Part shown: positions 24,488 to 35,276 of the stretch, piece after piece | How the letters are laid out: every line of letters begins with the position of its first letter | Numbering within the stretch: position 1 is the stretch's first letter | Assembly: GCA_002914805.1 (NCBI GenBank) | Contig: JXTB01000114.1 | Coordinates: forward strand, 905,782 to 969,781 | Source of the DNA: Parasponia andersonii | Taxonomy: Eukaryota > Streptophyta > Magnoliopsida > Rosales > Cannabaceae | DNA length: 64,000 nt | Direction: 5' to 3' | The notes under the pieces: generated by a model | What the model was told of the DNA's origin: nothing | Database searches by the model: none | Seen by the model: the letters and a program-made list of their open reading frames with translations, nothing else | Translations under genes and position numbers: made by a program

Positions 24488-27400
24488 TTAGTTTCCAAAA
24501 TTTGCGGCTTCCGTAGTATTATCGGCTTGAAGTACGTTTGAGCTGCCAATAGGATTTGGGATCTCCATCTGTTGGTGTGATACCATTTCCGGAATATCAG
24601 AGGTACCCAATTCTTGCTGGTTCCGCCATTAATAAATTGCCAAAACAAAGTGCAAGTCAACAGAGTTTGAAGACAAACACACACAAGAATTAGTAAAGGT
24701 GCTGTTTGATTACAATTTTTTTTTTGTTTTTTAAAGCATAAAAATAAAAATACTTTTTCTTATTTTAATTTTTGCATTTCAAAAATAAAAATATATTTGG
24801 TAACAATGTTATACTTTTTGTTTTCTAAAATAAAAAAATAAATACATATTTAGTAACTAGCATTTTTTACCATTGAAAGCGAAAATCAAAAGGTAGAGTA
24901 ACGAAGGAAAAAAGAAAAGAGAAAGTAGGAAAAAAAAAAGTGGTATTTTTCAATATAAAACTTTAAAAGTGATATTTTTCTAAATTTTGGGAAATTTTTG
25001 AAAAAATACCAAATTTTGTAATTATATTTCGAAAAATATCACTTTTAAAATTTTTATTTTGAAAATATAACTTTTAAAATATTTAGAAAAATATCACTTT
25101 TACATGAAGCTAGAGAGATAATGACAAGAAAAATAGTGGCCAGAGAGAAAATGTTAAAGAAAAATAGTAATATGAGTCTAGATTTGTTTGAATTTTGATA
25201 TTAGCATTTCTACAAAATTGTTTAAACAAATTTTGAAACTAAGAAATATTTGTTTTTAAAATTTTGAAAATTTTGTTATCAAATTGAAAAAACGAAAAAC
25301 AAAAATAATTTTACTAAACATATTTTAAAAAAATATTTCCACTTTTTTTAATAAGAAAATAAAGATACTATTTAAATAAATAAGTGGTTACCAAACAAGA
25401 TACTACTACATATGTGTGACAGTGCATCAAAATTGTCAATACAATACAAGGTCAAAAAGTCTTAAGCAAATAATGAATTCGTACTTAGATCTGATAGTAC
25501 TTGAGAAGGAAACTTAAACCTGAATTTGGGAGTACATATTGGATGGCACGAGGGAAGGGAGGTGGCCAGTAGAAGTGGGATTGTAAGCCTGATGAGTCCA
25601 ATCTTGAAGATGATCTCCATGATCACCACCAGCATTAATGGGGACGTGACACTCTCCCTGCATGCTACTTGGATCCGCATTCGAGCTAGTTCCTTGCGAA
25701 AAAGGATCATAAACACTTGATGCCAAATCCCTGAAACATTATCCCCACTAAAGATTAAAGTCAGTAAAATCTAACTAACCAAGTACTAAATCAAGATTTT
25801 CATTTAGTACTTGGTATATACATTTCTCATATGCTTATTGATGCCTTATAACCAGGACACAAGTAAATCTCAAAATACCTAAGTTGATCCAGAGGAGCAG
25901 ATGCATCGAAAATTTGGGCAATTGTATTCTCGAAAGAGGCTGGGAAAACTTGCTGATGCTGTGAATCCATGAAACAAGATCAGATTTATGCCACTTCCAT
26001 AGCTTAAAAAGGACTTTTAGACGTTTAAACTTACCGATATGCCGGATGGTTCATATGAAGATAGCTGGTTAGTCAACAATAATTCCTGTAAAACGGAAAC
26101 CAGCTCATCACTTTCAATTCTCTGTTCTCCCCCAAAGTAAACCACAAGATAAAACAAACTATTTTTTGAAATATTATATAAAACCTTTCTCTGCATGACT
26201 CTTGTTAATGTATCAACAAGATTTTTCTCACATGAATCCAGCTTTTCCATAGATGTGATCTTTAATGGGTCAGGCTCGTACATCCTGTAAGTTAAAAAAA
26301 TAAAAATAAAATCCCTTTGAAAATCACATAATAACCATAGTTATTGATATTTCATTCTAGAGGAAAAAATCAAATAGGATCTTATATCGATATTGATATT
26401 TCATTATAGGACCTTATCTGCTCCTCTGCCATCTGAAGCTGCTGTTGTAGTCTACCAATTTCCTGTTGGAGTTCCTAAACAAATAATTAAAAAATAAAAA
26501 AAAAAAGAAACAATGATGTAAAATAGAAAAAGGATTGGATAAAGGGACTATAGAAGAGAGCTAATTCTACTAATTACCTCAATTTCAGAATTCACAGCAG
26601 CCGGACTTTAGTTTGTGGAAGCAAATAATTGATATCATTCAGGCAAAAGCACAAACAGTTTAGTGCACAATTAAGAGTGCTGTTTTCTTCTTTATAATTT
26701 ATAAACGAAAAAAAAAAAGTAGTAAAATATTGAAATTTGGATGTAAAGAGAATGGCATACTTGGAAAATTGAAAAGCAATGTCGCTTTCACTCCTCAATT
26801 GCTGTAAGGTCCGAAGCAAATGCTGCACAGAAACACATTTATGATAAGATTTATTAATTTATTTTTTTGTGGGAGAAAATGCTCTAAAAAAGAACTCACA
26901 ACATAGCATAACATAACATGAAGATTTTAGGTACATGCCATGAAGCTAACCTCTTTGTTTTGAATTTCACTGCCAAAGAAAAAAAAAAGATATAAACAAA
27001 TTGTGGATTAAGTAATTATTAAGATTGAAATAGATTTAAACAACAAGGGAAATCCCTTAAAAGGGGTATTAATTAAGAACATACGGATGTCTTCTGTGGT
27101 CATGGAAAATTATAGCACTGCATCCAAAAAAAAACGTAGTAATATTCATAACCAAGTTAAATATTAGCAAAACCAAATTTGAAAAAAAAAAAAAAAGAAA
27201 AGAAAAAGCAAGATAAAAATTAAAATTAAAAGGAATTTTAAGAGGTACATACTACTCTTTTTCTTGGTCTGGGAGATTAATGTAACGAGTAAATACATCC
27301 TCGATCCTGATCATTTTCATCATAGTATATACTTATCAAATTAGAAAGTGCGGACATAGATATTAAACCATAAACCATTAATGACAGAAAACTACAATAA

Positions 27401-29521
27401 TTCAAGTTACGATAATTCTTCGTAGAGATTATGTAGTAAATATATTTTTTTGTCGACATACCCATGTTGGCGTAATTAGTCCCTCTTTTTCAGGGCTATA
27501 TTTAAGGGTGTCTGAGAAATCCAAAATCAACACTCCTATGTTGTACTAGTAAACTCAACTAATTTCGTAGCTCATCAGCTACAAAGTTTCACTATGTTCT
27601 TACCAACTTAGTAAGACAAGGGAATTTTATAGAAGTGTTATCCCTAGCAAGGCCACATCTTATAATTAAGAGTATAATTGTCCTGTACCTTCAAGAGAAG
27701 AAAAAAAAAGAAATTGTATATATCACTAACTACCAAGAGATAAAACATTAAAAGATTATTATACTCTCTTTTTCATTATATCTCAAATTGCTTGATATAT
27801 GGAGTACTTTGTTAAAATATTTTACATTTTAATATTATAAAAAGTCATAATAAAATTCTCGTATCAAACAATAAATTTGAGGAGTAATAAAGTTGGATAG
27901 TAGAAAGTGGATTAGTAATAGCGCTCCTCCAACAATAATATAACGTTATTTTTATTTTTATTTATTTTATTTTATTTTATTTTATTTTATTTTTCGTGTA
28001 GGCTGATTTGAGTACATATTTTGTACATACATATTAAGTGTAGTCAGTAACAGCAGAGCCAGGGCCTCTTTTTCGGTAGGGGTGGATGTAAGAATTTTTT
28101 TTAGGTATAACGATAACACAATATTTCTATATACAATAATAATACAAAATAGAGTAACTTGCTTAATGAAAAAATGAAAAAATAAACTACAAAGAATAAA
28201 AGAGAAGTGCTGAGGGAAACATGTGTGCTTTCGCGTGAAAATTTAGAAGGGTGGTTCTTTAGTATTTTTCAAAATGAAAATTTTCTGATTTTAAGGAATT
28301 TACAATCAAACACAAAAGTAAAAACTAATCTTATTTTATTTATTAAAAAATATGAAAAATAAAAAGCACATTGAATGATTCATAAAAAAAACTACTAGTT
28401 TTTTCATCTTCCCTTTCTTAATGTGGAGAACAAATAGAGTCTTTCCAATCCCACTTTTTTTACTCAAATTTCGGATTATAAAATTGAATGAAAAAAAAAA
28501 ACACAAATTAATATTAAAACATTTACTAAGAAATGATAAAAGTGAAAATTCACATAATATTATGAGGACATAGTTGAAGGAAAATTTCTCAAAAGGGGCC
28601 AATAAAAAAAATCAAATTATACAAGGTGAAAAATAAATTAAAAGTTTGAGTGGGAGCCATGGCTCCACTTGCCCCCTCCTCCCTCCGCCAAGGTCTCATT
28701 AATATATACAAGTATTTATACTACTGTGCTTTTTTTTAATTATATTAATTTGTATTTATATATATATTTATTGATTGATGAAATAGGGTGGGTAATTTGA
28801 TCTTTAAACCTCAATATTAATAGCAGTGAGATGTGGATGTAATTTTGAATAACTGGTAGACTAATTAAAACATTTATTAACTTATTAGATGTAAGTGAAG
28901 AAAAGGAGTTATTTACGGCCGCATGGGTATAAATTCCTAAGTGGCAAACCCACGAAATACAAGTTAATTAGAATAAGGATTAGGGATACATATATGATCA
29001 ATTTGCCAAATAAAAGTACATACATAAGTATTGAAGATTCTACAGTGTTGATAATGCATACTTATCACGTGAAAATGACAAGGAATCTACGAATTTACTT
29101 ATAGATAATATCTTACGCGTTAAAAGCACATGTAATAAAAACGGAAAAAAAAAATGGCAATTAAGCTAGTATTTAATGAGATAACAAGGCATGCATATGC
29201 ATGCTATAGGAATACATACATACCTGGCTCCCATATATATTTGGGGATTATATATAAACCAATGTGTGTACATACCTAGCTAGAAATTAATCTTAAAAAG
29301 CAATAATAAACGTCATTAATTAGTATTAGTTATTACCTTCTTCTGCCAGAAAAGTGACTAAGACGACCGGAGGGAGAGAACATGATAAGAGCAATATCAA
29401 TGTCGCAGAGGATTGAAAGCTCGTATGCCTTCTTAATGAGTCCATTTCTACGCTTTGAAAATGTAACCTGTCGATTCGTGTTGTTTTCTATTCTCTTTAT
29501 CTCCAATTTAACACGACCCAT
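24488..29521 (-). CDS. MIKC*-type MADS-box factor, AGL66/AGL104 group, 12 exons
   Basis: This is a DNA-binding transcription factor acting in the nucleus. In Arabidopsis this group works in pollen as dimers with AGL30/65/94-type partners. Exons on the minus strand: 29521-29337, 27306-27253, 27117-27085, 26969-26951, 26822-26761, 26605-26578, 26474-26413, 26284-26185, 26085-26035, 25958-25879, 25730-25520, 24616-24488. All internal junctions are GT-AG, phases agree, and the sum is 1014 bases (337 aa), close to the about 330-335 aa of Arabidopsis relatives. Residues 1-60 are the MADS domain ([10 protein letters not shown]..., [17 protein letters not shown]). The I region has I-E-D-V-F. Exons 5-9 give a Leu/Gln-rich K-like coiled coil. 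The C-terminus is Ser/Asn/Gln-rich. An upstream in-frame ATG (29548) was rejected because the family starts at MGRV. Intron 1 is 2030 bp. Expression is not shown by sequence. Confidence 0.93.
24699..25403. mobile_element. Possible MITE in intron 11 of the MADS-box gene
   Basis: The intron segment begins GTGCTGTTTGATTAC and ends GGTTACCAAACAAGATAC, which reversed reads GTATCTTGTTTGGTAACC. The ends are imperfect inverted repeats of the kind seen in hAT-like MITEs. The interior holds several inverted blocks of AAAATATCACTTTT type. No clear target duplication was found. Confidence 0.35.
29189..29204. promoter_or_regulatory. Perfect 16-bp palindrome with RY-type motifs in MADS intron 1
   Basis: GCATGCATATGCATGC is perfectly palindromic and contains CATGCA twice, the core of RY elements bound by B3 factors. 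It lies about 130 bp inside intron 1 from the exon 1 donor. A 14-bp form (CATGCATATGCATG) occurs again at 39949-39962. Function is only inferred from the motif. Confidence 0.3.
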
Positions 29522-29748
29522 GATCACTCTGAAATCGATATCGATCAAAAGAAATTAACGGTGGAATTTGTGATCAGAAAATGGGAATTGAAAGAGAGAA
29601 TCTATAGATGAAGAAAGTTTATTACATTGAATACGTATATGAGGCAATAGTGCATGAGTATAGGAAAAAGAAGATCCTTAAAAGAAGGGTTAATGGGCAC
29701 ATGAGAAAGAGATGGTTAAAAATGTGTGGGAGAAGATACTCAAGATAG

Positions 29749-29831
29749 AGAGATCTAAGGATTGGACCGTTGGTACGTACAGCAACAGGATCAGACAGCG
29801 AGATCCCAAGGATTGGACCGACCGTTGGTAC
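29749..29831. repeat. Short direct repeat upstream of the MADS-box gene
   Basis: AAGGATTGGACCGTTGGTAC occurs near 29757-29776 and again near 29808-29831, where an extra ACCG is inserted. It lies about 230-310 bp upstream of the start codon, in the presumed promoter or 5' UTR. Confidence 0.75.
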
Positions 29832-30899
29832 AATATTAACATATATGTCTGGTTTTAATTTCTTATTGTTTTCATTTATTTAAAGAATAATCAATCACTA
29901 TTTAAAGAACCTATAAATTCTTTATAAACCTAATTCGTTTTTTTTTTTTTTTTGGAGGTAATAAACCTAATTCGTTGTATGTTATGCTAAGTACATATTA
30001 ATGAACATCACTTCATTGCATGTGCTTAATTGTTACACAAATGAAGTCTTGTATTTAGTACTACAGGGGAGTTGTATATATACATTATAATTTAATTGTA
30101 TGTGGAATGTCAAACATCGAGTATTTCCCATTTAAACCATAAATTTTTTTATTCTAGCTGATTTTTAGGAGACTATAAGACACGAAAACTTTTTTCTTTT
30201 CCAACTGATCATACGTAGCAAAATTTTTTAACATTAGATTGATGCATACCAAACTCAGCAAAAGTTGGCATATATTACAAATTATTGAGGGAAGTAAAAT
30301 TGCTTAAAACAAATAAATCAAAAATTAAATAAGATTGTGATGCTTCGAAGAACATTCATTATAAGAACAGGATTTTTTATATATATATTTTCCCCTGAAT
30401 TATGTAGACTGTCTCAACTTGCCCCTAAACTATGAAAATTTTTAAATTTGCCCCTTGTGCCTCTAAAACCATCACTCCGTCAAAACAAATAGACGGAAAT
30501 AACGAGGAGCATCTATATCATGATACATCAGGAGGAATAGGGTTCCATTGTAGAAGAGAAAACACAGAGAGAGAGAGAGAGAGTTTTGGAAGATGTGGGC
30601 AAAGGACAGGTAGTAGTAGTCCCAGTTTAGGTAGCATGGAGTTTGGATGGAGATCATGAACTGGGATTAGAGAGAATTAGGTGAGTTTGTGGGACTGGTT
30701 AGGATGAAGTCTCTCTAGCTAGTCTCTTCCCATGTTATCTCTTCATCCATGCTTTTTCTTTCTAACTTCCAGTATGAATATGAGGTTAATTAAGCCAAGT
30801 TAGAAATAAGTCAATAACGAAATTACACTGCAAAAGGCTAGAGAAAGTATGAGAATCCTGGCAACTATATCCTTATATTTGATTCCAAATGATTGGATA
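29832..30899. other. Spacer between MADS-box gene and young LTR element
   Basis: A T tract (29939-29953) and a (GA)n run (30566-30583) are present. The 'CCCCTGAATTATG...CCCCTAAACTATG' phrase near 30390-30440 resembles common plant intergenic repeats. Short ORFs around 30432-30659 do not look like genes. Confidence 0.5.
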
Positions 30900-30904
30900 C
30901 TTAT

Positions 30905-31713
30905 TGTGGAGCCCATTCCTGAACTTTATACCACGAGAAGGGCCACGGGGATCGCACGTGATCTCGCCATCGGCCTTTGGGTCTTCCGAACGTAGCGGTT
31001 AGAAACCCCAGGGTCCCCATAACTGATCCTAGACGGTCCAGCCAGTCAGACCCCAACCACGACAGCTGGCGGTCTGAGGCCCCGAGGGTCTGCTCTCTAG
31101 GAACAGCGACCCTTACCTCAATAGTTGTAGGGGTCAGAAGCCCCAAGGGTCTTCAGACTGGGCACAACTGAAAGCAGCCCCCCGGCTCCAGATCCGGACA
31201 GAGCATTTAATGCGTTTCTGGGTAGGTACGTGCACAGGGACAGGCCGGCCTGACAGAACGGCGATTTGCCCAAATCTTGCTCCTGACAGATTGAGCCGTA
31301 GGAGGCGGCGAAAATCAGGCCACGGTAGCACAGAAGAGGTCACAGAAATCTCGGCCCGTCACGGTTAGAAAAGATCTTGAGGTGAAAGGTACTCATTATT
31401 TTTTCCAAAAAGAGAGAACCATGCTTTTCGCTATCGGAGGACTACATATATTGAAGCCATGCGTTCCCGAGAGGGGCATGTAAAAAAAAAGGCAACAAAC
31501 AGATAGATATTCATATTGATAGTTTTCTCCTTGCTACAAAACACAAAGAAAGCCACTGACTTAAGCATCGGAGAGTCTTTGCAGGTGGCCACCCCCGCCT
31601 CTCTGATCTTGCTTGGAGCGGTTTCTTACCAGCCGTCCATGTGTCTCGGACTGCTGATGCTGGATTCTCCAACTGTCCACGTGTCCTTGCTGTCTCAAAA
31701 CTCTCTGAACTCC
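30905..31713 (+). repeat. 5' LTR of the young element
   Basis: It matches the 3' LTR up to GGAG at 31615-31618. The next 91 bases (31619-31709) are inverted relative to the 3' LTR, followed by CTCC. The expected AACA end is replaced by TTCCTTTAG, which begins an inverted copy of internal coding sequence. A TATA-like ACATATATTG lies near 31443. Confidence 0.9.
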
Positions 31714-32596
31714 TTCCTTTAGATACCTAGGTCATCACCAAACATCTGAGGAGTCGGCTCGACGCCTCCGCCCTGAACCAATTTCGCCGGGACGAAAGTG
31801 ACCGGATCACTATGGTGAGTCGGCAGGTTGCGGCCTCAAGCCAGCTGGCGGGCACCAACGATCTGGTAGCGCCATCAAACCTCGAACTTGAGGAGGCTAT
31901 GAGGCTGGGACCGGAGGAGGAGAGGAGAGTCTGGATTTCAGTCTCGGAGCTCCCCCACTGAGATCGGCGATCTCTCTACCGAGGCTAGCGGCACTCGATT
32001 TCGAGCCGGAGTCAGGGGTGGGGGAGATCACTGCTGCAGACCCCTCGGTCGGACCAGGCGTCGCCGTTGTTTCCCCGTGCGAGGCCTGAAAGGCAGGCGT
32101 CCCCCCGGCTGGAGACCCACCGGCGTCGGGACGAGGAACCGTCGATTCAGCTCCCCTCGTATGCAACACGAGGCGCCAGCCAGCGGACGTTTTGGCTTGA
32201 GTTTTCGACGCCGCAACTTTCCCTTTGATGGGAGAAGGGCCAGTAGATGGGCCCGTCTCAGAGCCTGTGGAAAACAGACGATGAAGTTAGTCTGTAATTA
32301 CGGTCAGACCCACGAAGATTCAAAGACTTAAAAACAAACTTACCCCTAACCCTTTTGGGGGCGGCATTTTCTTCCTCGTAGAACCTGACGCACTCCGCGG
32401 CCACCAGCCTCACGGCCTCCTCGAGTTCGAGGTTTGACGGCCCTATCAGATCGTTGGTGCCCGCCAGCTGGCTTGAGGCCGTAACCTGCCGACTCCCCAT
32501 AGTGATCCGATCACTTTCGTCCCGGCGAAATCGGTTCAGGGCGGAGGCGTCGAGCTGACTCCTCAGATGTTTGGTGATGACCCAGGTATCTAAAGG
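31714..32596. repeat. Inverted duplication of internal coding DNA
   Basis: 31714 to about 31910 is the reverse complement, with few mismatches, of about 32410-32596. The right arm is in its natural place in the antisense gene. The left arm abuts the 5' LTR and has replaced its terminal bases and the primer binding site. The two arms flank a spacer of about 500 bp, so the region could form a long hairpin. Confidence 0.85.
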
Positions 32597-33350
32597 AAAA
32601 TGGAGGTATGAGACCATCCTGGGTATCAGGTTCATCGTCAGGGGGTTGAGGACGGCTTGAATGTGCCGACATTCCCCCGGGGAGCTGAAGATAATGACCC
32701 CCTCCAGACCTCTGAGCCGNTTCTGCTGAGGCTGCACAGGGCAAAGTAACATGAGCAATGAAACCATGAGAGAACTCAGACCCAAAGGTCATAGTCCGGT
32801 GCTTACTCTGCAAGAAGACCGAGGGGACCTGGAAATGTTCTCCGTTCACCCAAGGGGAGCACCACGCCCCTCCAACGGCATAAAGCCTGGCGTGAGAGTC
32901 CCATTGTTTGTCCGACCGCGGCAATCCCCAAAAGATGTGGCGCCCTGGCAGCGGCTGGAGATAGAAGGTGGGGTAGGAGCTCTTCTTAGGAATGAGAACA
33001 AGTTTGTAAGCGTAGAAGACCACCTCCAGGTCGATGTGCGTGTTGTAGATAACTGACAGGGCAGAGAGCCCCATTAGAATCATAATCCCGTTGGCATTCA
33101 GTTGCATCGGGTGGATTCCCGTCAGGGCAAAAAACTGATGAACTAGAGAAGGAAGAGGGAATCGCAGGCAATCCAGGTGCTTCCGGCCCAAAACAATGGA
33201 ACCCTCGGGGGCGCAGGGCCGAAGGTACCAGTCTGCGGGGCCTTTGACTCTTTGAAGCGTCACTCCTCCAGGGAAGCAGAGCTGCCTCCTCAATGAGTCC
33301 AACTCTGAATCCGTAACAGACTGCAATTCCTGATTTTGATTCGAAGCCAT
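31897..33350 (-). pseudogene. Antisense 'putative gypsy type transposon' family gene
   Basis: The protein starts MASNQNQELQ at 33350. A segment L-R-F-P-L-P-S-L-V-H-Q-F-F followed by N-A-N-G-I resembles the Pfam family called 'Putative gypsy type transposon' (PF04195, matched by eye), found in plant retroelements. Downstream, R-F-R-R-D-E-S-D and an acidic helix-rich tail follow. A 79-bp GT-AG intron fits at 32265-32343, leading into a Ser/Thr/Pro-rich segment that ends at a stop at 31897. The frame changes around an N at 32720, from base-call uncertainty, a frameshift or splicing. The far C-terminus appears replaced by the inverted duplication. The role is unknown. Confidence 0.6.
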
Positions 33351-33650
33351 TGTTCCGAAAGACGACTGAGAGGGTGAAAGTTTTTGGAAGAGAAGGAAGC
33401 AGAAATCTTAAGATGTTGAGAGATTGGGGCGATGGAAAATTTTGGTAAAACGGCAGATAAACACAGTAGCGGTTTTTAAAGGAGAGAAGCCGAAAAGTTT
33501 TTCTGGAAGAGGAAAAAATAAAAGGAACTGAGCAGTCAAAATTTCAAATTTCAAACAGATCGCGTGATGAGAGATGGCGTATCACCGCATCGGGAAAAGG
33601 GAGCCACGTGCGTCCCTCAGGTTGGGGAAGCGAAGAGACGGTTTCCCCAC

Positions 33651-33691
33651 TTGATAGACACGAATCTATCAAATAGGGAAATGGGGGCAGT
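33651..33691 (+). other. Hairpin and polypurine tract before the 3' LTR
   Basis: TTGATAGA and TCTATCAA (33651-33672) form a perfect 8-bp stem. They are followed by the purine-rich AAATAGGGAAATGGGGGCAG and the LTR start TGTAGGG. The tract is the expected plus-strand primer site. The hairpin role is unknown. Confidence 0.6.
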
Positions 33692-34505
33692 TGTAGGGCC
33701 CATTCCTGAACCTTGTACCACGAGAAGGGCCACGGGGATCGCACGTGATCTCGCCATCGGCCTTTGGGTCTTCCGAACGTAGCGGTTAGAAGCCCCAGGG
33801 TCCCCATAACTGATCTCAGACGGTCCAGCCAGTCAGACCCCAACCACGACAGCTGGCGGTCTGAGGCCCCGAGGGTCTGCTCTCTAGGAACAGCGACCCT
33901 TACCTCAACAGTTGTAGGAGTCAGAAGCCCCAAGGGTCTTCAGACTGGGCACAATTGAAAGCAGCCCCCCGGCTCCAGACCCGGACAGAGCATTTAATGC
34001 GTTTCTGGGTAGGTGCGTGCGCAGGGACAGGCCGGCCTGACAGAACGGCGATTTGCCCAAATCTTGCTCCTGACAGATTGAAGCCATAGGAGGCGGCGAA
34101 AATCAGGCCACGGTAGCACAGAAGAGGTCACAAAAATCTCGGCCCGTCACAGTTAGAAAAGATCTTGAGGTGAAAGGTACTCATTATTTTTTCCAAAAAG
34201 AGAGAACCATATTTTTCGCTATCGGAGGACTACATATATTGAAGCCATGCGTTCCCGAGAGGGGCATGTAAAAAAAAAAACAACAAACAAATAGATATTC
34301 ATATTGATATTTTTCTCCTTGCTACAAAACACAAAGAAAGCCACTGATTTAAGCATCGGAGAGTCTTTGCAGGTGGCCACCCCCGCCTCTCCGATCTTAC
34401 TTGGAGTTCAGAGAGTTTTGAGACAGCAAGGACACGTGGACAGTTGGAGAATCCAGCATCAACAGTCCGAGACACGTGGACGGCTGGTAAGAAACCGCTC
34501 CAACA
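33692..34505 (+). repeat. 3' LTR of the young element (814 bp)
   Basis: This is the complete TG...CA LTR. Bases 34407-34497 are the reverse complement of 31619-31709 in the 5' LTR, framed by GGAG and CTCC in both. It is followed by the CTTAT target duplication. Confidence 0.92.
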
Positions 34506-34611
34506 CTTATAATTTTTGTTTCTTCATATAATAATTTTTGCTGTATCGCCCATGGTGAGAGATGTTATTTAGCATTAGATCATATGGATGACACATGATA
34601 TTTTTCTCCCT

Positions 34612-34712
34612 TTTTCTTTCCAGCCAATAAATGCTTCCCCGGCCAATTCATTTTTTTGATGATCGAACACTTTTTGAGCCTTGAATCTCTTGATATCCTC
34701 TGTCGTTGGGAC
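34612..34712 (-). pseudogene. Exon-like open segment, unidentified
   Basis: On the minus strand an acceptor-like TTTTTAG precedes an open frame reading V-P-T-T-E-D-I-K-R-F-K-A-Q-K-V-F-D-H, charged and unlike the surrounding AT-rich spacer. It may be a stranded exon of a captured or broken host gene, possibly related to the gene fragment at 35277-36099. I do not recognise it. Confidence 0.35.
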
Positions 34713-35276
34713 CTAAAAATAAAAAATGTCTATCCATTTTTCTGACTTGAAAAAAAAAAACGACTATATAATTATTATATATCCACATGCTCTGAATTAT
34801 CTAAGTGCTATAAATATTTCACACCGTGTATATGTTATAGTAATAAGCGCTATCAGAATGCGTCTGCAAAAAATACAAACGCGCCGACAGAGCTTTTTTA
34901 GGCACAATTCGCGTCTGCAACACTTGTCTACGATTCCATGCCTGGGAAAATTATTTTTTAATACTCTGGCGAAATAATTAAATTCGCCTACAAAAGCAGC
35001 TAGAAAATGCATCTGCGAAATGTTTGATAATTTTTAAGATCAAATTATTTTCTAGACACGTCAACACATCTGCAAAACATTGTGAAATCATTTTCGAATA
35101 TATATTATTTCTAATAATTATTTATGAATATTCAAAATTCAATTAAAAATGATATAACCAATAAGAAAATTTGTATCACATTATGAATATTATTCTAAAC
35201 ATTCATACATTGTCCAAAAAAAAAAAAAAAAAATCCCCATACAATGAATATTATCCAAAATTACGAAAACAAGAAA

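Larger units (their letters stand above)
30905..34505 (+). mobile_element. Young non-autonomous LTR element with CTTAT target duplication
   Basis: The element is 3.6 kb, visibly GC-rich against AT-rich flanks. LTRs start TGTGGAGCCC (30905) and TGTAGGGCCC (33692), and the right LTR ends CTCCAACA at 34505. The 5-bp target duplication CTTAT is perfect (30900-30904 and 34506-34510). A polypurine tract before 33692 sets plus orientation. No RT or integrase is present; the only gene runs antisense. The LTRs differ at roughly 25 sites over about 715 aligned bases, mostly transitions, so insertion is fairly recent. The 5' LTR lacks its last bases and the primer binding site. Confidence 0.92.

Noticed and set aside
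29231-29244. CArG-like CCATATATATTTGG in MADS intron 1
   Set aside because: The A/T core is ten bases, longer than the consensus, and such strings are expected by chance in this AT-rich DNA.
29522-29548. Upstream in-frame ATG giving a longer MADS protein
   Set aside because: The family starts at MGRV; the upstream residues are not conserved and the segment looks like 5' UTR with a possible splice acceptor.
30432-30659. Plus-strand ORF of 75 residues with an E-R-E-R run
   Set aside because: The run comes from a (GA)n repeat and the upstream part resembles a common intergenic repeat; no gene support.
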